Positions 8,800-18,126 of a DNA stretch of 64,000 nt are shown here, one piece after another. This stretch comes from Sphingobium sp. AP49 (GTDB lineage: Bacteria; Pseudomonadota; Alphaproteobacteria; Sphingomonadales; Sphingomonadaceae). The stretch covers positions 3,541,501 to 3,605,500 of the forward strand of contig NZ_CP124576.1 in NCBI RefSeq assembly GCF_000281715.2, read 5' to 3'. Positions within the stretch are counted from its first letter, which is position 1. Every line of letters starts with the position of its first letter. Made by a program: the position numbers and the translations under genes. The notes under the pieces were generated by a model. The model was not told the origin of the DNA. It worked only from the letters and a program-made list of their open reading frames with translations, and did not search any database.

Positions 8800-11715
8800 A
8801 TGAGCGTTTCCAGGCGCGGACTCGCGCTGCTGCTGGCGGTTGCCGGCCCTGCCCTGCTGCCCGTTTCCGCCGCACCAGCGCCCGCTTTCCGCACCGATGA
8901 TCCGCGCTTTGCCCGGCTCTACGCGCTGGAGGAGAAGGCAGACGCGCTGTTCGAGAGCGACGATTATGCCCTGTCCATGTCGCAGCAGACCCGCGACGCC
9001 TGGGTCGCGCTGGAAACGGCGGCATCGCACAGCAAGGTGCAGGGTCAGACCCATCCGCTGGCGGGCGTCGCGCTCATCAACCTGTCATCGATGGACCAGA
9101 TCGATGGCCGGAACCCGGACGCGCTGGCCCATGCGGAGCGCGGCCTTGCCCTGCTGTCGCCCTTCCGTGACGCCTATCCGATCTACTGGATGCAGGGCCT
9201 GTCGATCAAAGGCTATGTCCAGGTCACGCTGAACCAGGTCGGCGCCGGGGTCGAGACGCTGGCCGAGGCGAGCCGCTTTATCGACGGCTATTTCGCGCGC
9301 ACACCGCCCAAGGCGCTGGATGAATCGGCGATGATGCTGAAGTCCAACATCGCCTTTGCCCATGCCCAGGCGCTCTCCCGCCTCGGCCGCAATGCCGAAG
9401 CGGTCGAAGCGCAGCGCCGCAGCATGGAGGCGCGGGTCGCGGCCAGCGGTCAGAACAGCGCCGACGCGGTCGGCGCCTATTATATGTACAGCCAGATGCT
9501 TTCGCGCGCCGACCGCGATGCCGAGGCGGAAATCTACGCCCGGCTGGCGGTCGATACCGCAACCGACCATGTCGATCGTAAGCACCCCAATTATGCCCGT
9601 GCACTCGAAGCGCTCGGCCTGCTGCTGTCGCGCACCGGACGGCGGACCGAGAGCCTGGACTATCTGGAACGATCGATCGCGATCAAGCGCGAGACGATCG
9701 GTACGAAGAGCCTCTATTTCCATTTCGCGTTGCAAAATCTCGGCAACCTGCTGTTGCCGCTGGAGCGCTATGACGAGGCGGAGCCTCTCTTTCTGGAGGC
9801 GGAACGCGGCTTTCGCGCGATCGAAGGCGACAACAGCCCGCAATCGGCTCGCGCCCTGGCCTTTGCCGGTGTCGCCGCCGCCGCCCAGGGCCATGATGCC
9901 GTCGCGATCGAACGATTGCAGACCGCCCTCACCCGGGTTCGGAGCGGCGACAGCGACGAACGGGAGATGGGCCAGCGCATCTATCCCTTCCTCATCCCCG
10001 CGCTGATCGAAAGCGGCCGGCTGGACGAGGCGCGCACGGCCGCCGCCGATTATGCCGCCCAGACCCGCCAGCTCGACAATATGCCCGGCTTCGCGATCGC
10101 CAATGCCGGGATGCTATCGGCCTGGGCCAATGGCGGCGATACGGTCGACGCGGCCTGCCGCATGATCGCAGTGCTGCGCACCAGCGTCAGCCTGCAGGAT
10201 GGCCTGGATGAAGATCAGCGCGCGGCGCTCGACACGGTGCTGACGATCGCGGCCCGGGCACAGGACTCTTCGCTGGCGCTCGATGCGATGTCCATCCTCG
10301 CCGGATCACGAATTGCCGAGGCCAATCGCCTGGTTGCGCAACGCATGGTGGACAATCCTGCGCTCGCCGGGCGGGTCCGGGATCTTCAGGATGACAGCCG
10401 CGCGCTCCAGGCTGCGGACAGCGCGCTGCTCAAGGCGCTGGCGATCGACCAGGAAGTGGACGCCGCGCGCAGGAACCGCGCCACGATCGCGAACAGGGTG
10501 GCAAGCGAACGCACCGCCATGGCCCGCGACTATCCCCGCTGGATCGAGGCCCGAGGCGCCGTCCATCCCGATCTGGCAACGCTGCGTGCCGGCCTTGCCA
10601 AGGATGAGGCCGTGCTCGCGGTGATGCCCGCCTTCGGCCATGTCTATCTCCTCGCCGTCGGCCGCGACCGGAGCGCTATCGTCCATACCCAGGACAGCCG
10701 TGCCGCGCTTGTGGCGATGATCGACCGCCTGCGCCTTTCGATGAGCGCAACCGGCTTCGATCAGGACGGCGCCCATGCCCTCTATCGCGCACTTTTCCCG
10801 GCGGACATATTGGCCATACTGGGCCAGGCGCATAGCCTGCGGATCGTCCCGACCGGCGCCTTTGCCTCCCTGCCCTTTGCCATGCTGCCGCAACAACCCG
10901 TGCGGCAGGTGGACAGCCGCACGCCCTGGCTGGTCCGCCGCTTCGCCTTGGAGATCGAAACCGGCTTTTCCACCAAAGCCTCCCAGCGGCTGGCAGCGCA
11001 TGCCGGGCATCTGCTGGGCGTCGGCGCCCCTGCGCCCTTCCCGTCTGCGGACGACCAACCGGCAGGCAAGCCCGCGCTGTTGGCGGCTGGCCAATATTAT
11101 CGGGGCGGCGCAGCAGATATTACCGCCCTGTCGCGCCTTCCCTCCCTGCCGGGTTCGGCACAGGAATTGCGCGCCGTGGCGCGTCGCTTCGGGCCGGACC
11201 GCACGACCCTGCTGATCGGAAAGGAAGCAAGTGAAGCGACGCTGCGCGATGCCGATCTCAGCCGCTATTCCGTGATGCTGTTCGCGACCCATGGGCTGGT
11301 CAGTGGCCAGATGGACGGGCTCACCGAACCGGCCCTGGTCCTGTCCCCACCCGCACCGGATAGCAAGGATGACGGCCTGCTGACCGCTTCGGAAGTGGCG
11401 CAGATGCGGATCGGGGCCGACTGGGTGATCCTGTCGGCCTGCAACACGGCGGCCGGCAACATGGTCCAGGCGCCGGCCTATTCGGGACTGGCGCAGGCAT
11501 TCCGCTATGCCGGCGCAGGATCGCTGCTGGTATCGCACTGGCCGGTGCGCGACGACGCCGGCGCCATCATCACGCTGGAGACGATCAAGGCCAGCCGCAA
11601 CGGCCGGTCGCGACCGGTCGCGCTGCAACGCGCGATGTTGAAGCTGATCCGGTCGGGCAAGCCCGATGCAGTGCAGCCCTATGTCTGGGCGCCCTTCATC
11701 CTCGTCGGGCAATAG
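8800..11715 (+). CDS. Exported TPR-CHAT caspase-like protease
   Basis: This 971-residue protein has a signal peptide (about 1-24, LLLAVAGPALLPVSAAPA) and a long helical TPR region to about 480. A linker follows, then a C-terminal CHAT domain (about 690-971). The CHAT catalytic pair is visible: His831 in FATHG and Cys881 in LSACNTA, with GLAQAFRYAGAGSLLVSHWPV downstream. CHAT is the caspase-like family related to separase. TPR-CHAT proteins often act as proteases or scaffolds in signalling or defence, but an exported form implies a periplasmic or envelope role. It stands alone after cysS. Its 3' end overlaps the convergent dehydrogenase by 20 bases. Substrate unknown. Confidence 0.85.
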   Translation: MSVSRRGLALLLAVAGPALLPVSAAPAPAFRTDDPRFARLYALEEKADALFESDDYALSMSQQTRDAWVALETAASHSKVQGQTHPLAGVALINLSSMDQIDGRNPDALAHAERGLALLSPFRDAYPIYWMQGLSIKGYVQVTLNQVGAGVETLAEASRFIDGYFARTPPKALDESAMMLKSNIAFAHAQALSRLGRNAEAVEAQRRSMEARVAASGQNSADAVGAYYMYSQMLSRADRDAEAEIYARLAVDTATDHVDRKHPNYARALEALGLLLSRTGRRTESLDYLERSIAIKRETIGTKSLYFHFALQNLGNLLLPLERYDEAEPLFLEAERGFRAIEGDNSPQSARALAFAGVAAAAQGHDAVAIERLQTALTRVRSGDSDEREMGQRIYPFLIPALIESGRLDEARTAAADYAAQTRQLDNMPGFAIANAGMLSAWANGGDTVDAACRMIAVLRTSVSLQDGLDEDQRAALDTVLTIAARAQDSSLALDAMSILAGSRIAEANRLVAQRMVDNPALAGRVRDLQDDSRALQAADSALLKALAIDQEVDAARRNRATIANRVASERTAMARDYPRWIEARGAVHPDLATLRAGLAKDEAVLAVMPAFGHVYLLAVGRDRSAIVHTQDSRAALVAMIDRLRLSMSATGFDQDGAHALYRALFPADILAILGQAHSLRIVPTGAFASLPFAMLPQQPVRQVDSRTPWLVRRFALEIETGFSTKASQRLAAHAGHLLGVGAPAPFPSADDQPAGKPALLAAGQYYRGGAADITALSRLPSLPGSAQELRAVARRFGPDRTTLLIGKEASEATLRDADLSRYSVMLFATHGLVSGQMDGLTEPALVLSPPAPDSKDDGLLTASEVAQMRIGADWVILSACNTAAGNMVQAPAYSGLAQAFRYAGAGSLLVSHWPVRDDAGAIITLETIKASRNGRSRPVALQRAMLKLIRSGKPDAVQPYVWAPFILVGQ

Positions 11716-12709
11716 CCGCCACCGGATCGACCCGGTTGGCCAGCGGCCGCCCGGCCTCGAAGTCGCTGATATTGGCCATCGTCGTCCCGGCAATGCTGGC
11801 CAATGCTTCCTCGGTCAGGAAGGCCTGATGCCCGGTGACCAGGACATTGGGGAAGGTCAGCAACCGCTGGAACACATCGTCCTCGACGATCTCGTTGGAC
11901 AGATCCTCGAAGAACAGATCAGCCTCCTGTTCATAGACGTCGAGGGCGACGCCGCCGATCTTGCGGGACTTGAGGCCCGCGACCAGCGCCGCCGTGTCGA
12001 TCAGCGCGCCCCGGCTAGTGTTGACGACCACCAGTCCATCGCGCGCCCGATCGATCGCATCACCATTGATGATGTGCCGCGTATCCGGCGTCAGCGGGCA
12101 ATGAAGCGACACGATGTCAACCTGCTCCAGCAAGTCGCGCGGCGGCAGGTAGCGCACGCCCATGGCGACCAGCTCCGCATCTTCGACCATGTCGCTCGCC
12201 AGCACCTCGCATCCAAAGCCCAGCCGCAGCGTGCGCGCAACCAGCGCCCCGATCCGCCCGGTGCCGATCACGCCGGCCACCCGGCCATGCAGGTTGCGGC
12301 CGATCAGCCCATCGAGCGCGAAATTATTCTCCCGCACCCGCGCCCAGGCGCGATGGATGCGGCGATCCAGCGCCATCAACAGGGCAATGGTGAATTCGGC
12401 AACGGCATGGGGCGAATAGGCCGGCACGCGGACCACCGTCATGCCAAGATTGGCAGCGGCAATCAGGTCGACATTATTATAGCCCGCGCAGCGCAGCGCG
12501 ATCAGGCGCGTGCCACCCGCCGCCAGTTGCGCCAGCACGGCCGCATCCAGCCGATCGTTGACGAAGACGCAGACCGCCTCGAACCCATCGCCCAGGCTGG
12601 CGGTATCCGCATCCAGCCGAGGCTCCAGGAAATGCAGTTCATGCCCCGGATTGGCAGCCGACAGGAAGTGCCGGTCATAGCCCTTTGTGCCAAAGATCGC
12701 GACGCGCAT
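11696..12709 (-). CDS. ldhA: D-lactate dehydrogenase (LdhA-type 2-hydroxyacid dehydrogenase)
   Basis: This 337-residue NAD-dependent D-2-hydroxyacid dehydrogenase follows E. coli LdhA from end to end: IFGTKGYDRHFL at the N-terminus, LRCAGYNNVDL, the Rossmann motif GVIGTGRIG (146-154), catalytic Arg233 (NTSRGALID) and His294 (GHQAFLT), and VYEQEADLFFED. It should interconvert pyruvate and D-lactate. The start at 12709 fits the family N-terminus; a second ATG lies nine bases upstream (12718). It is convergent with the CHAT gene. Confidence 0.88.
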   Translation of the reverse strand: MRVAIFGTKGYDRHFLSAANPGHELHFLEPRLDADTASLGDGFEAVCVFVNDRLDAAVLAQLAAGGTRLIALRCAGYNNVDLIAAANLGMTVVRVPAYSPHAVAEFTIALLMALDRRIHRAWARVRENNFALDGLIGRNLHGRVAGVIGTGRIGALVARTLRLGFGCEVLASDMVEDAELVAMGVRYLPPRDLLEQVDIVSLHCPLTPDTRHIINGDAIDRARDGLVVVNTSRGALIDTAALVAGLKSRKIGGVALDVYEQEADLFFEDLSNEIVEDDVFQRLLTFPNVLVTGHQAFLTEEALASIAGTTMANISDFEAGRPLANRVDPVAAIARRG

Positions 12710-12863
12710 GGCAGACATAGTGCCCGCCTGCCCGATGGCGTCAAGCCAGATCACGACTGAGCCGGACCGTGCCCGGCCTGCGCCGACCGGGTTGGACAGG
12801 ATCGACGCAAGCCGCCACGTTGCTACGCATCCACAACAACCAAGCCGTGAGTGCACCATATCC

Positions 12864-13226
12864 ATGCAAGCGTTTCTGCTAGCAATCGCGGCGGCTGCAT
12901 CAAATAGCCCCGCCCCGGCCGCGCCGCCCGCTGATGCCGGCATCTACATGTTCGAGACCGGGGAAAGCCTGCGCATCAAGTGCCGCAACAAGGCACCGGA
13001 ATATCGGCTGGCCTGTACCGCCTATATTGTCGGTGCGGTCGATGGCATCCGCAAGGAAATGTTCCTGGGCCGCGCCCGGTCAGCCTGCTGGCCCGGCCGC
13101 ATTCCCGCCGACGAGGCCCAGCGCGTCGTGCTGGCCTATCTCGATCGCTATCCGGACCAGCGCAAGGCGCCGGCTTCGGTGCTGATCAGCATCGCCCTCA
13201 ACGATCGCTTTCCCTGTCAGAAATAA
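12864..13226 (+). CDS. Rap1a/Tai-like small exported protein
   Basis: This 120-residue protein has a hydrophobic Ala-rich N-terminus (about 1-24, probable signal peptide). One compact domain follows with four cysteines (C40, C50, C75, C118 approximately): LRIKCRNK, RLACTAYIVGAVDGI, SACWPG and FPCQK. The YIVGAVDG and LAYLDRYP elements match the Rap1a/Tai immunity-protein fold (PF18602). In type VI systems Rap1a neutralises an effector. No effector or secretion gene is nearby, so this is probably one of the many orphan members with unknown role. Confidence 0.65.
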   Translation: MQAFLLAIAAAASNSPAPAAPPADAGIYMFETGESLRIKCRNKAPEYRLACTAYIVGAVDGIRKEMFLGRARSACWPGRIPADEAQRVVLAYLDRYPDQRKAPASVLISIALNDRFPCQK

Positions 13227-13353
13227 ACCCGGTCGATCAGACTGATCGATAGTATCCTTGCGCGGAAGACGGCCAACACCGCTATAAACTTGCCCTGCAG
13301 GGCGGTTGCGCGTAGATGCGGCGCCTATTTTTTTGACGTGAAGGAGACTCGAC

Positions 13354-14724
13354 GTGGCGGCGAAGTGGACGCCGGAAAGCTGGCGGGAGCATAAGGGCAT
13401 CCAGATGCCCTTTTATCGGGATCAGGAGGCGCTTGCCTCGGTAGAGGCCCAGCTTGGCCAGTTTCCGCCGCTCGTCTTTGCGGGCGAGGCGCGCAATCTG
13501 AAGACCGATCTTGGGCGGGTCGCCAATGGCGAGGCCTTCCTGTTGCAGGGCGGCGATTGCGCCGAGAGCTTCGCCGAGTTCCATCCGAACAATATTCGCG
13601 ACACGTTCCGCGTGCTGCTGCAGATGGCGGTCGTCCTGACCTTCGCCTCGAAGCTGCCGGTGGTAAAGGTCGGCCGCATGGCGGGCCAGTTCGCCAAGCC
13701 CCGCTCGGCCGATACCGAGACGATTGGCGGCGTCGAACTGCCCAGCTATCGCGGCGACAATGTCAACGACATCGCCTTCACGCCCGAAGCGCGCGAGCCC
13801 GATCCGCAGCGGATGATCCGCGCCTATAACCAGTCGGCGGCGACGCTGAACCTGGTCCGCGCCTTTTCGACCGGCGGCTATGCCAGCCTCGACCGGGTGC
13901 ATGGCTGGATGCTGGATTTCATGGGCCGCAGCCCCTGGGCCACGAAGTTCGAGGCGATGGCCGACCAGATCGGCCAGGCGCTCGACTTCATGCGGGCCTG
14001 TGGGCTGGACGCCGACAGCGTGCCCCAGCTTGGCGGCACCAGCTTCTACACCAGCCATGAGGCGCTGCTGCTGCCGTTTGAGCAGGCGCTGACCCGTCAA
14101 GATAGCCTGACCGGCGACTGGTATGACACGTCGGCGCACATGCTGTGGATCGGCGATCGCACCCGCTTCGAAGGGTCATCGCATGTCGAATATCTGCGCG
14201 GTATCGGCAACCCGATCGGCATGAAGTGCGGCCCCAGCCTGGAGCCGGACGAACTGCTGCGCCTGCTCGACCTCTTGAACCCGAAGCGGGAAGCCGGGCG
14301 CATCACGCTCATCACCCGCTATGGCCATGACAAGATCGAGGCCGGCCTGCCCAAGCTGGTGCGGGCGGTGAAGCGCGAGGGCCATTCGGTGGTCTGGTCC
14401 TGCGACCCGATGCACGGCAATGTCATCAAGGCGGCCAATGGCTACAAGACGCGGCCGTTCGAGCGCATCCTGGCCGAAGTGCGCGGCTTCTTTGCCGTGC
14501 ATCGCGCCGAAGGGACGTTCGGCGGCGGCATCCATGCCGAAATGACCGGCCAGAATGTCACCGAATGCACCGGCGGTGCGATCGCGATCACCGACGAAGG
14601 CCTGGCCGATCGCTATCACACCCATTGCGATCCGCGCCTCAACGCGGCGCAGAGCCTGGAACTGGCTTTCCTGTTGGCAGAAATGCTGAACGAGGAACTG
14701 AAGGAACGCCGCGCCGCGGCCTGA
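13354..14724 (+). CDS. Class II 3-deoxy-7-phosphoheptulonate (DAHP) synthase
   Basis: First enzyme of the shikimate pathway: condenses phosphoenolpyruvate with erythrose-4-phosphate. The 456-residue sequence is the plant/class II type: [32 protein letters not shown]-like [24 protein letters not shown], and WSCDPMHGN with metal-binding Cys, His and Glu residues ([15 protein letters not shown]). The start is a GTG at 13354 preceded by a good AAGGAG. Transcription probably ends at the hairpin immediately downstream. Allosteric control cannot be read from the sequence. Confidence 0.95.
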   Translation: MAAKWTPESWREHKGIQMPFYRDQEALASVEAQLGQFPPLVFAGEARNLKTDLGRVANGEAFLLQGGDCAESFAEFHPNNIRDTFRVLLQMAVVLTFASKLPVVKVGRMAGQFAKPRSADTETIGGVELPSYRGDNVNDIAFTPEAREPDPQRMIRAYNQSAATLNLVRAFSTGGYASLDRVHGWMLDFMGRSPWATKFEAMADQIGQALDFMRACGLDADSVPQLGGTSFYTSHEALLLPFEQALTRQDSLTGDWYDTSAHMLWIGDRTRFEGSSHVEYLRGIGNPIGMKCGPSLEPDELLRLLDLLNPKREAGRITLITRYGHDKIEAGLPKLVRAVKREGHSVVWSCDPMHGNVIKAANGYKTRPFERILAEVRGFFAVHRAEGTFGGGIHAEMTGQNVTECTGGAIAITDEGLADRYHTHCDPRLNAAQSLELAFLLAEMLNEELKERRAAA

Positions 14725-14733
14725 CGAAAAAGG

Positions 14734-14768
14734 AACCGGCCCCTCCGAATCGCAAGGAGGGGCCGGTT
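14734..14768 (+). terminator. Hairpin terminator between DAHP synthase and P450
   Basis: A perfect 13-bp stem (AACCGGCCCCTCC / GGAGGGGCCGGTT) with a 9-base loop lies between two convergent genes. There is no long T-run on the plus strand, but the left flank is A-rich (GAAAAAGG). It is therefore better placed to terminate the P450 transcript and may serve both directions. Confidence 0.7.
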
Positions 14769-14791
14769 CATCCGGCCTCCGCCCCCCTTCT

Positions 14792-16120
14792 TCAGCCGGG
14801 TTCCGCGATCGGATCGAACTCCAGATGCAGGTGCCGCAGCGCCCGCAAAATATAGGTGGGTTCATAATCGAAATGCAGCGCCTCGCCCGCCCCATGATGG
14901 GCCGGAGACAGGCGGATATTGCCCATACGCGCCAATAGCCGTTCGATGCTGACCGCCACCTCGCGCCGAGCCAGCGGCGCGCCGATACAGGTATGGGCAC
15001 CCCGACCAAAGGCCAGATGCTCCTTGGCGCGCGGCCGATCCATGTCGAACATGGCCGGATTGTCGAACCGACGCGGATCGCGATTGGCGGCCATGTGCGA
15101 CATCAGGATCGTCGTCCCCGCCTTGATCTCGACCCCCGCCAGTTCGGTCGTCCGGGTACAGATGCGCCCACCGCTCTTCACCGATCCGTCATAACGCAGC
15201 ACCTCCTCCAGGAAATTGGGGATGCGCTTGGCATCGGCGCGCAACTGCGCCTGGATATCGGGCCGAATGGCAATGATGCGGAAAGCGTTGGCCAACAACC
15301 GGTTGGTCGTGTCCTGCCCCGCGCCGAACAGGAAGGCCGCCATCGCCGTCAGGTCGACCAGGGTCGGCGTCGTTCCATCGGGGAATTTCGCCAGCGCCAG
15401 CGTCGTCAATATGTCCTTCTTGTCGGTATCCGTACCCAGCATTCGGCGTATCGGCAGGACCGCCGGATGATTCAGGAAGCGGCGCCAGGCGATGTACCGG
15501 AACATATGCTTGCCAAGGCCAACCAGCGGATTGTGCTTCAGATCCTCGGGCGATCCGTCGATCGGAGCGGGCACCGCCCCTTCCAGCAGGACGCGGAAGG
15601 CGGCCCGTCCCTTTTGCGGGATGCCCAGCAGGTCGGCGATCACCAGCGTTGCATAGGGGCCGCCATATTGGCGTACCAGATCGACCTTCCCATCGCCCGC
15701 AAACTCATCGATCAGTCCGTCCGCCGTACTGTATAGCGACGACTCCAGCGCCTTCAATCGGCTGGGCGTAAACAGGCTGCCGACCACCGAGCGCAACTTG
15801 GCATGGCGAGTACCGCTCTCGGTCACGATCTGGTCGGCAAAGGCGATTTTTGGCCGAGCCGCTTCCAGAGCCGCCGCAATATCATCGCCTTCCGGCGTGA
15901 AAGGCAGGTCCGTCAGCGGCCCGGTCACGGCATTGATGCTGGAAAAATGCTCGGTATCGAGCATCACCTGGATGGTTTCCTCATAGCCGGTCACCGCCAC
16001 CACATTGCGGTGCGGCAGTCGTGTCACCGGTCCCTGCGTGCGCAGAAAGTCGAAATAGGCATGGGGATCATCAACCAGCCCCACATCCGTGTAAAAATCC
16101 GCCTTGGCGTAATCGAGCAT
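14792..16120 (-). CDS. Cytochrome P450
   Basis: This 442-residue soluble bacterial P450 lacks a membrane anchor. The heme loop FGRGAHTCIGAP has ligand Cys378. The I-helix oxygen-activation motif is GAGQDTT (266-272). ExxR is EEVLR. It would need a ferredoxin and reductase, and neither is encoded adjacent. The substrate is unknown; the class often hydroxylates terpenoids, steroids or aromatics. The gene has its own strong promoter with a dyad over the -10 region, so it is likely repressor-controlled. Its neighbours (DAHP synthase, an acyltransferase) do not suggest a pathway. Confidence 0.93.
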   Translation of the reverse strand: MLDYAKADFYTDVGLVDDPHAYFDFLRTQGPVTRLPHRNVVAVTGYEETIQVMLDTEHFSSINAVTGPLTDLPFTPEGDDIAAALEAARPKIAFADQIVTESGTRHAKLRSVVGSLFTPSRLKALESSLYSTADGLIDEFAGDGKVDLVRQYGGPYATLVIADLLGIPQKGRAAFRVLLEGAVPAPIDGSPEDLKHNPLVGLGKHMFRYIAWRRFLNHPAVLPIRRMLGTDTDKKDILTTLALAKFPDGTTPTLVDLTAMAAFLFGAGQDTTNRLLANAFRIIAIRPDIQAQLRADAKRIPNFLEEVLRYDGSVKSGGRICTRTTELAGVEIKAGTTILMSHMAANRDPRRFDNPAMFDMDRPRAKEHLAFGRGAHTCIGAPLARREVAVSIERLLARMGNIRLSPAHHGAGEALHFDYEPTYILRALRHLHLEFDPIAEPG

Positions 16121-16133
16121 GGTTGCACCTTTA

Positions 16134-16174
16134 TGATATACATTGGATCATATCACGCCCGACACCACTGTCAA
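16134..16174 (-). promoter_or_regulatory. Sigma-70 promoter and operator of the P450 gene
   Basis: On the minus strand: -35 TTGACA (16169-16174, consensus), 16-base spacer, -10 TATGAT (16147-16152). An inverted repeat TGATAT-N10-ATATCA (16134-16155) covers the -10 and the start site, where a repressor would block initiation. No regulator gene is adjacent. Confidence 0.65.
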
Positions 16175-16228
16175 CGACGGTAAAATGGTAAAGCAAATCG
16201 CAGGGCTTTGGCGGTAGAAGGGGGCGAT

Positions 16229-18112
16229 ATGCACGGGGCAGCTCCACAAAACAGCCTGGCGGTCGGCACGGGTCGCTATCGTCGCGATATCGATGGGTTG
16301 CGCGCCATCGCCATCCTGCCAGTGCTGCTCTTCCACGCCCATGTTACCGGTTTTTCCGGTGGCTATGTCGGCGTCGACATCTTCTTCGTGATCTCCGGCT
16401 TCCTCATCACCAGCATCATCGCACGCGAGGTGGATGAAGGCCGCTTCTCGCTCGTCCATTTCTACGAACGCCGCTTCCGCCGGATCATGCCGGCGCTCAG
16501 CCTGATGATCCTTGCCGTGCTGGCGGCGGCCTGCTGGCTCTATCTGCCCGGCGATATCGAAGGGGTGCCAAAATCGGCGCTCGCCGCCACGCTGTTCGCC
16601 TCCAACATCTGGTTCTTCACCGACACCGGCTATTTCGCCGGCGGCGCCGATGTGAAGCCGCTGCTCCACACCTGGTCGCTGGCGGTCGAGGAGCAATTCT
16701 ATATCGGCTTCCCGATCCTGCTGATGCTGGTCGCCCGCTTCGCCGCCCGCTGGCGCAGCCTGATCGTCGGCGCGATCACCGCCCTGTCGCTCGTCCTCGC
16801 CATCCTGCTCCAACGCGACACCAGCGGCTTCACCTTCTATCTCCTCCCCACCCGCGCCTGGGAATTGTTCGCCGGCGCGTTGCTGGCGCTCGGCGCCATA
16901 CCCGCCGTGCGAGCGCTTTGGCTGCGCGAAGCGCTTGCGTGGAGCGGCCTTGCATCTGTCGCCTTCGCCGTCATCTTCTACACGCGCGAGACCATCTTTC
17001 CCGGCATCACCGCCCTGCCGCCGGTGCTGGGTGCCGTGCTGCTGCTCCATAGCGCACCGGGCACCAGCGCCGGACGGCTGCTCAGCCTGCCGCCGCTGGT
17101 CGGGGTCGGCCTCATCTCCTATTCCCTCTACCTCTGGCACTGGCCGCTGATCGTCTTCACCGAATATGCGACAGATGCCACGCTGGCCGGCTGGACGGCC
17201 GCGACGGTGGTTGCCGCATCCTGCATCGCAGCGGCCCTGTCCTGGCGCTTCGTCGAACGCCCCTTCCGCGATGCCCGCCGCATCCCTGCCCGGCGTATTT
17301 TCCAGTTCACCGGCGCGGCCATGGCCCTGTTCTGCACCCTGTCTCTGGCGCTGATGACCATGGGTGGCTGGCCTGGTCGCTTTACCCCACAAGTGCTGCG
17401 GCTGGCCGCTGGTCGCACCGACATCAGCCCCGAGCGCAAGGCCTGTCACGACACATTCGCACGCGGCGCCCCGCCCTGCGTTCTCGGTGCGAAGGTCCGT
17501 CCCGATGCGCTGCTCTGGGGGGACAGCCATGGTGTCGAGATAGCCTATGCGCTGTCCCTGAAGGCCCGGGCAGAGGGCCGCGCCCTGATCGAGCGGACGA
17601 CGTCGAGCTGTCCGCCGGTGCTGCGCTATGATGCGCCCAAGGATGCCCGTTGCGCCCGTGCCAACCAGGCCGCCTTCGCTGCGATCCGGGCCGATCCGGC
17701 CATCCGCCATATCTATCTCGCCGCCTTCTGGGCCAATGGCGAATTTGACGACCCCGTCTTCGTCGCCAAGCTGGACGGCACGATCCGCGCGCTACAGGCC
17801 TCGGGAAAGGCTGTTACCCTGATCGGTCCCGTGCCGCCCCAGCCCTTCGACGTACCACGGCATTTGGCGCATCTTGCACGCAGGGGCCGGCTCGACCTTG
17901 CACAGGGCGTCGATCCGGCCACGATCCAAGCGCGCACCCGCAATCTCAATGCCCTTTTCCGGCGCTGGCAGGCCCGGGGCGTGCACCTGATCGACCCGAT
18001 GACCAGGCTCTGCGATGCGCGTCAGTGCGCGATCATGCACGCGGGCAAGCCGCTCTATTTCGATTCCCATCATCTGAGCGTCAGCGGTGCGCGGATGGTG
18101 GTCGGCGACTAA
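16229..18112 (+). CDS. OafA/YrhL-type acyltransferase with C-terminal SGNH domain
   Basis: This 627-residue protein has an N-terminal acyltransferase-3 membrane domain (about 15-370, roughly ten hydrophobic segments) with RRDIDGLRAIAILPVLLFHA, FFVISGFLI, FYERRFRRIMPAL and HTWSLAVEEQFY. The C-terminal periplasmic SGNH domain has LLWGDSHGVE (nucleophile Ser) and DSHHLSVSGA (Asp/His). This architecture O-acetylates surface polysaccharides, lipopolysaccharide or peptidoglycan. The ATG at 16229 has AAGGGGG upstream, which favours it over a TTG at 16208. The next gene is convergent. Confidence 0.9.
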   Translation: MHGAAPQNSLAVGTGRYRRDIDGLRAIAILPVLLFHAHVTGFSGGYVGVDIFFVISGFLITSIIAREVDEGRFSLVHFYERRFRRIMPALSLMILAVLAAACWLYLPGDIEGVPKSALAATLFASNIWFFTDTGYFAGGADVKPLLHTWSLAVEEQFYIGFPILLMLVARFAARWRSLIVGAITALSLVLAILLQRDTSGFTFYLLPTRAWELFAGALLALGAIPAVRALWLREALAWSGLASVAFAVIFYTRETIFPGITALPPVLGAVLLLHSAPGTSAGRLLSLPPLVGVGLISYSLYLWHWPLIVFTEYATDATLAGWTAATVVAASCIAAALSWRFVERPFRDARRIPARRIFQFTGAAMALFCTLSLALMTMGGWPGRFTPQVLRLAAGRTDISPERKACHDTFARGAPPCVLGAKVRPDALLWGDSHGVEIAYALSLKARAEGRALIERTTSSCPPVLRYDAPKDARCARANQAAFAAIRADPAIRHIYLAAFWANGEFDDPVFVAKLDGTIRALQASGKAVTLIGPVPPQPFDVPRHLAHLARRGRLDLAQGVDPATIQARTRNLNALFRRWQARGVHLIDPMTRLCDARQCAIMHAGKPLYFDSHHLSVSGARMVVGD

Positions 18113-18126
18113 TCTATCGGGCCTGT

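Noticed and set aside
12864..13226. A type VI immunity function for the Rap1a-like gene
   Set aside because: No effector, Tss or Vgr gene is nearby; the fold is also common in orphan exported proteins.
16148..17710. A 520-residue minus-strand frame opposite the acyltransferase
   Set aside because: Low-complexity Gly/Glu/Gln antisense composition; the acyltransferase motifs are clear on the other strand.
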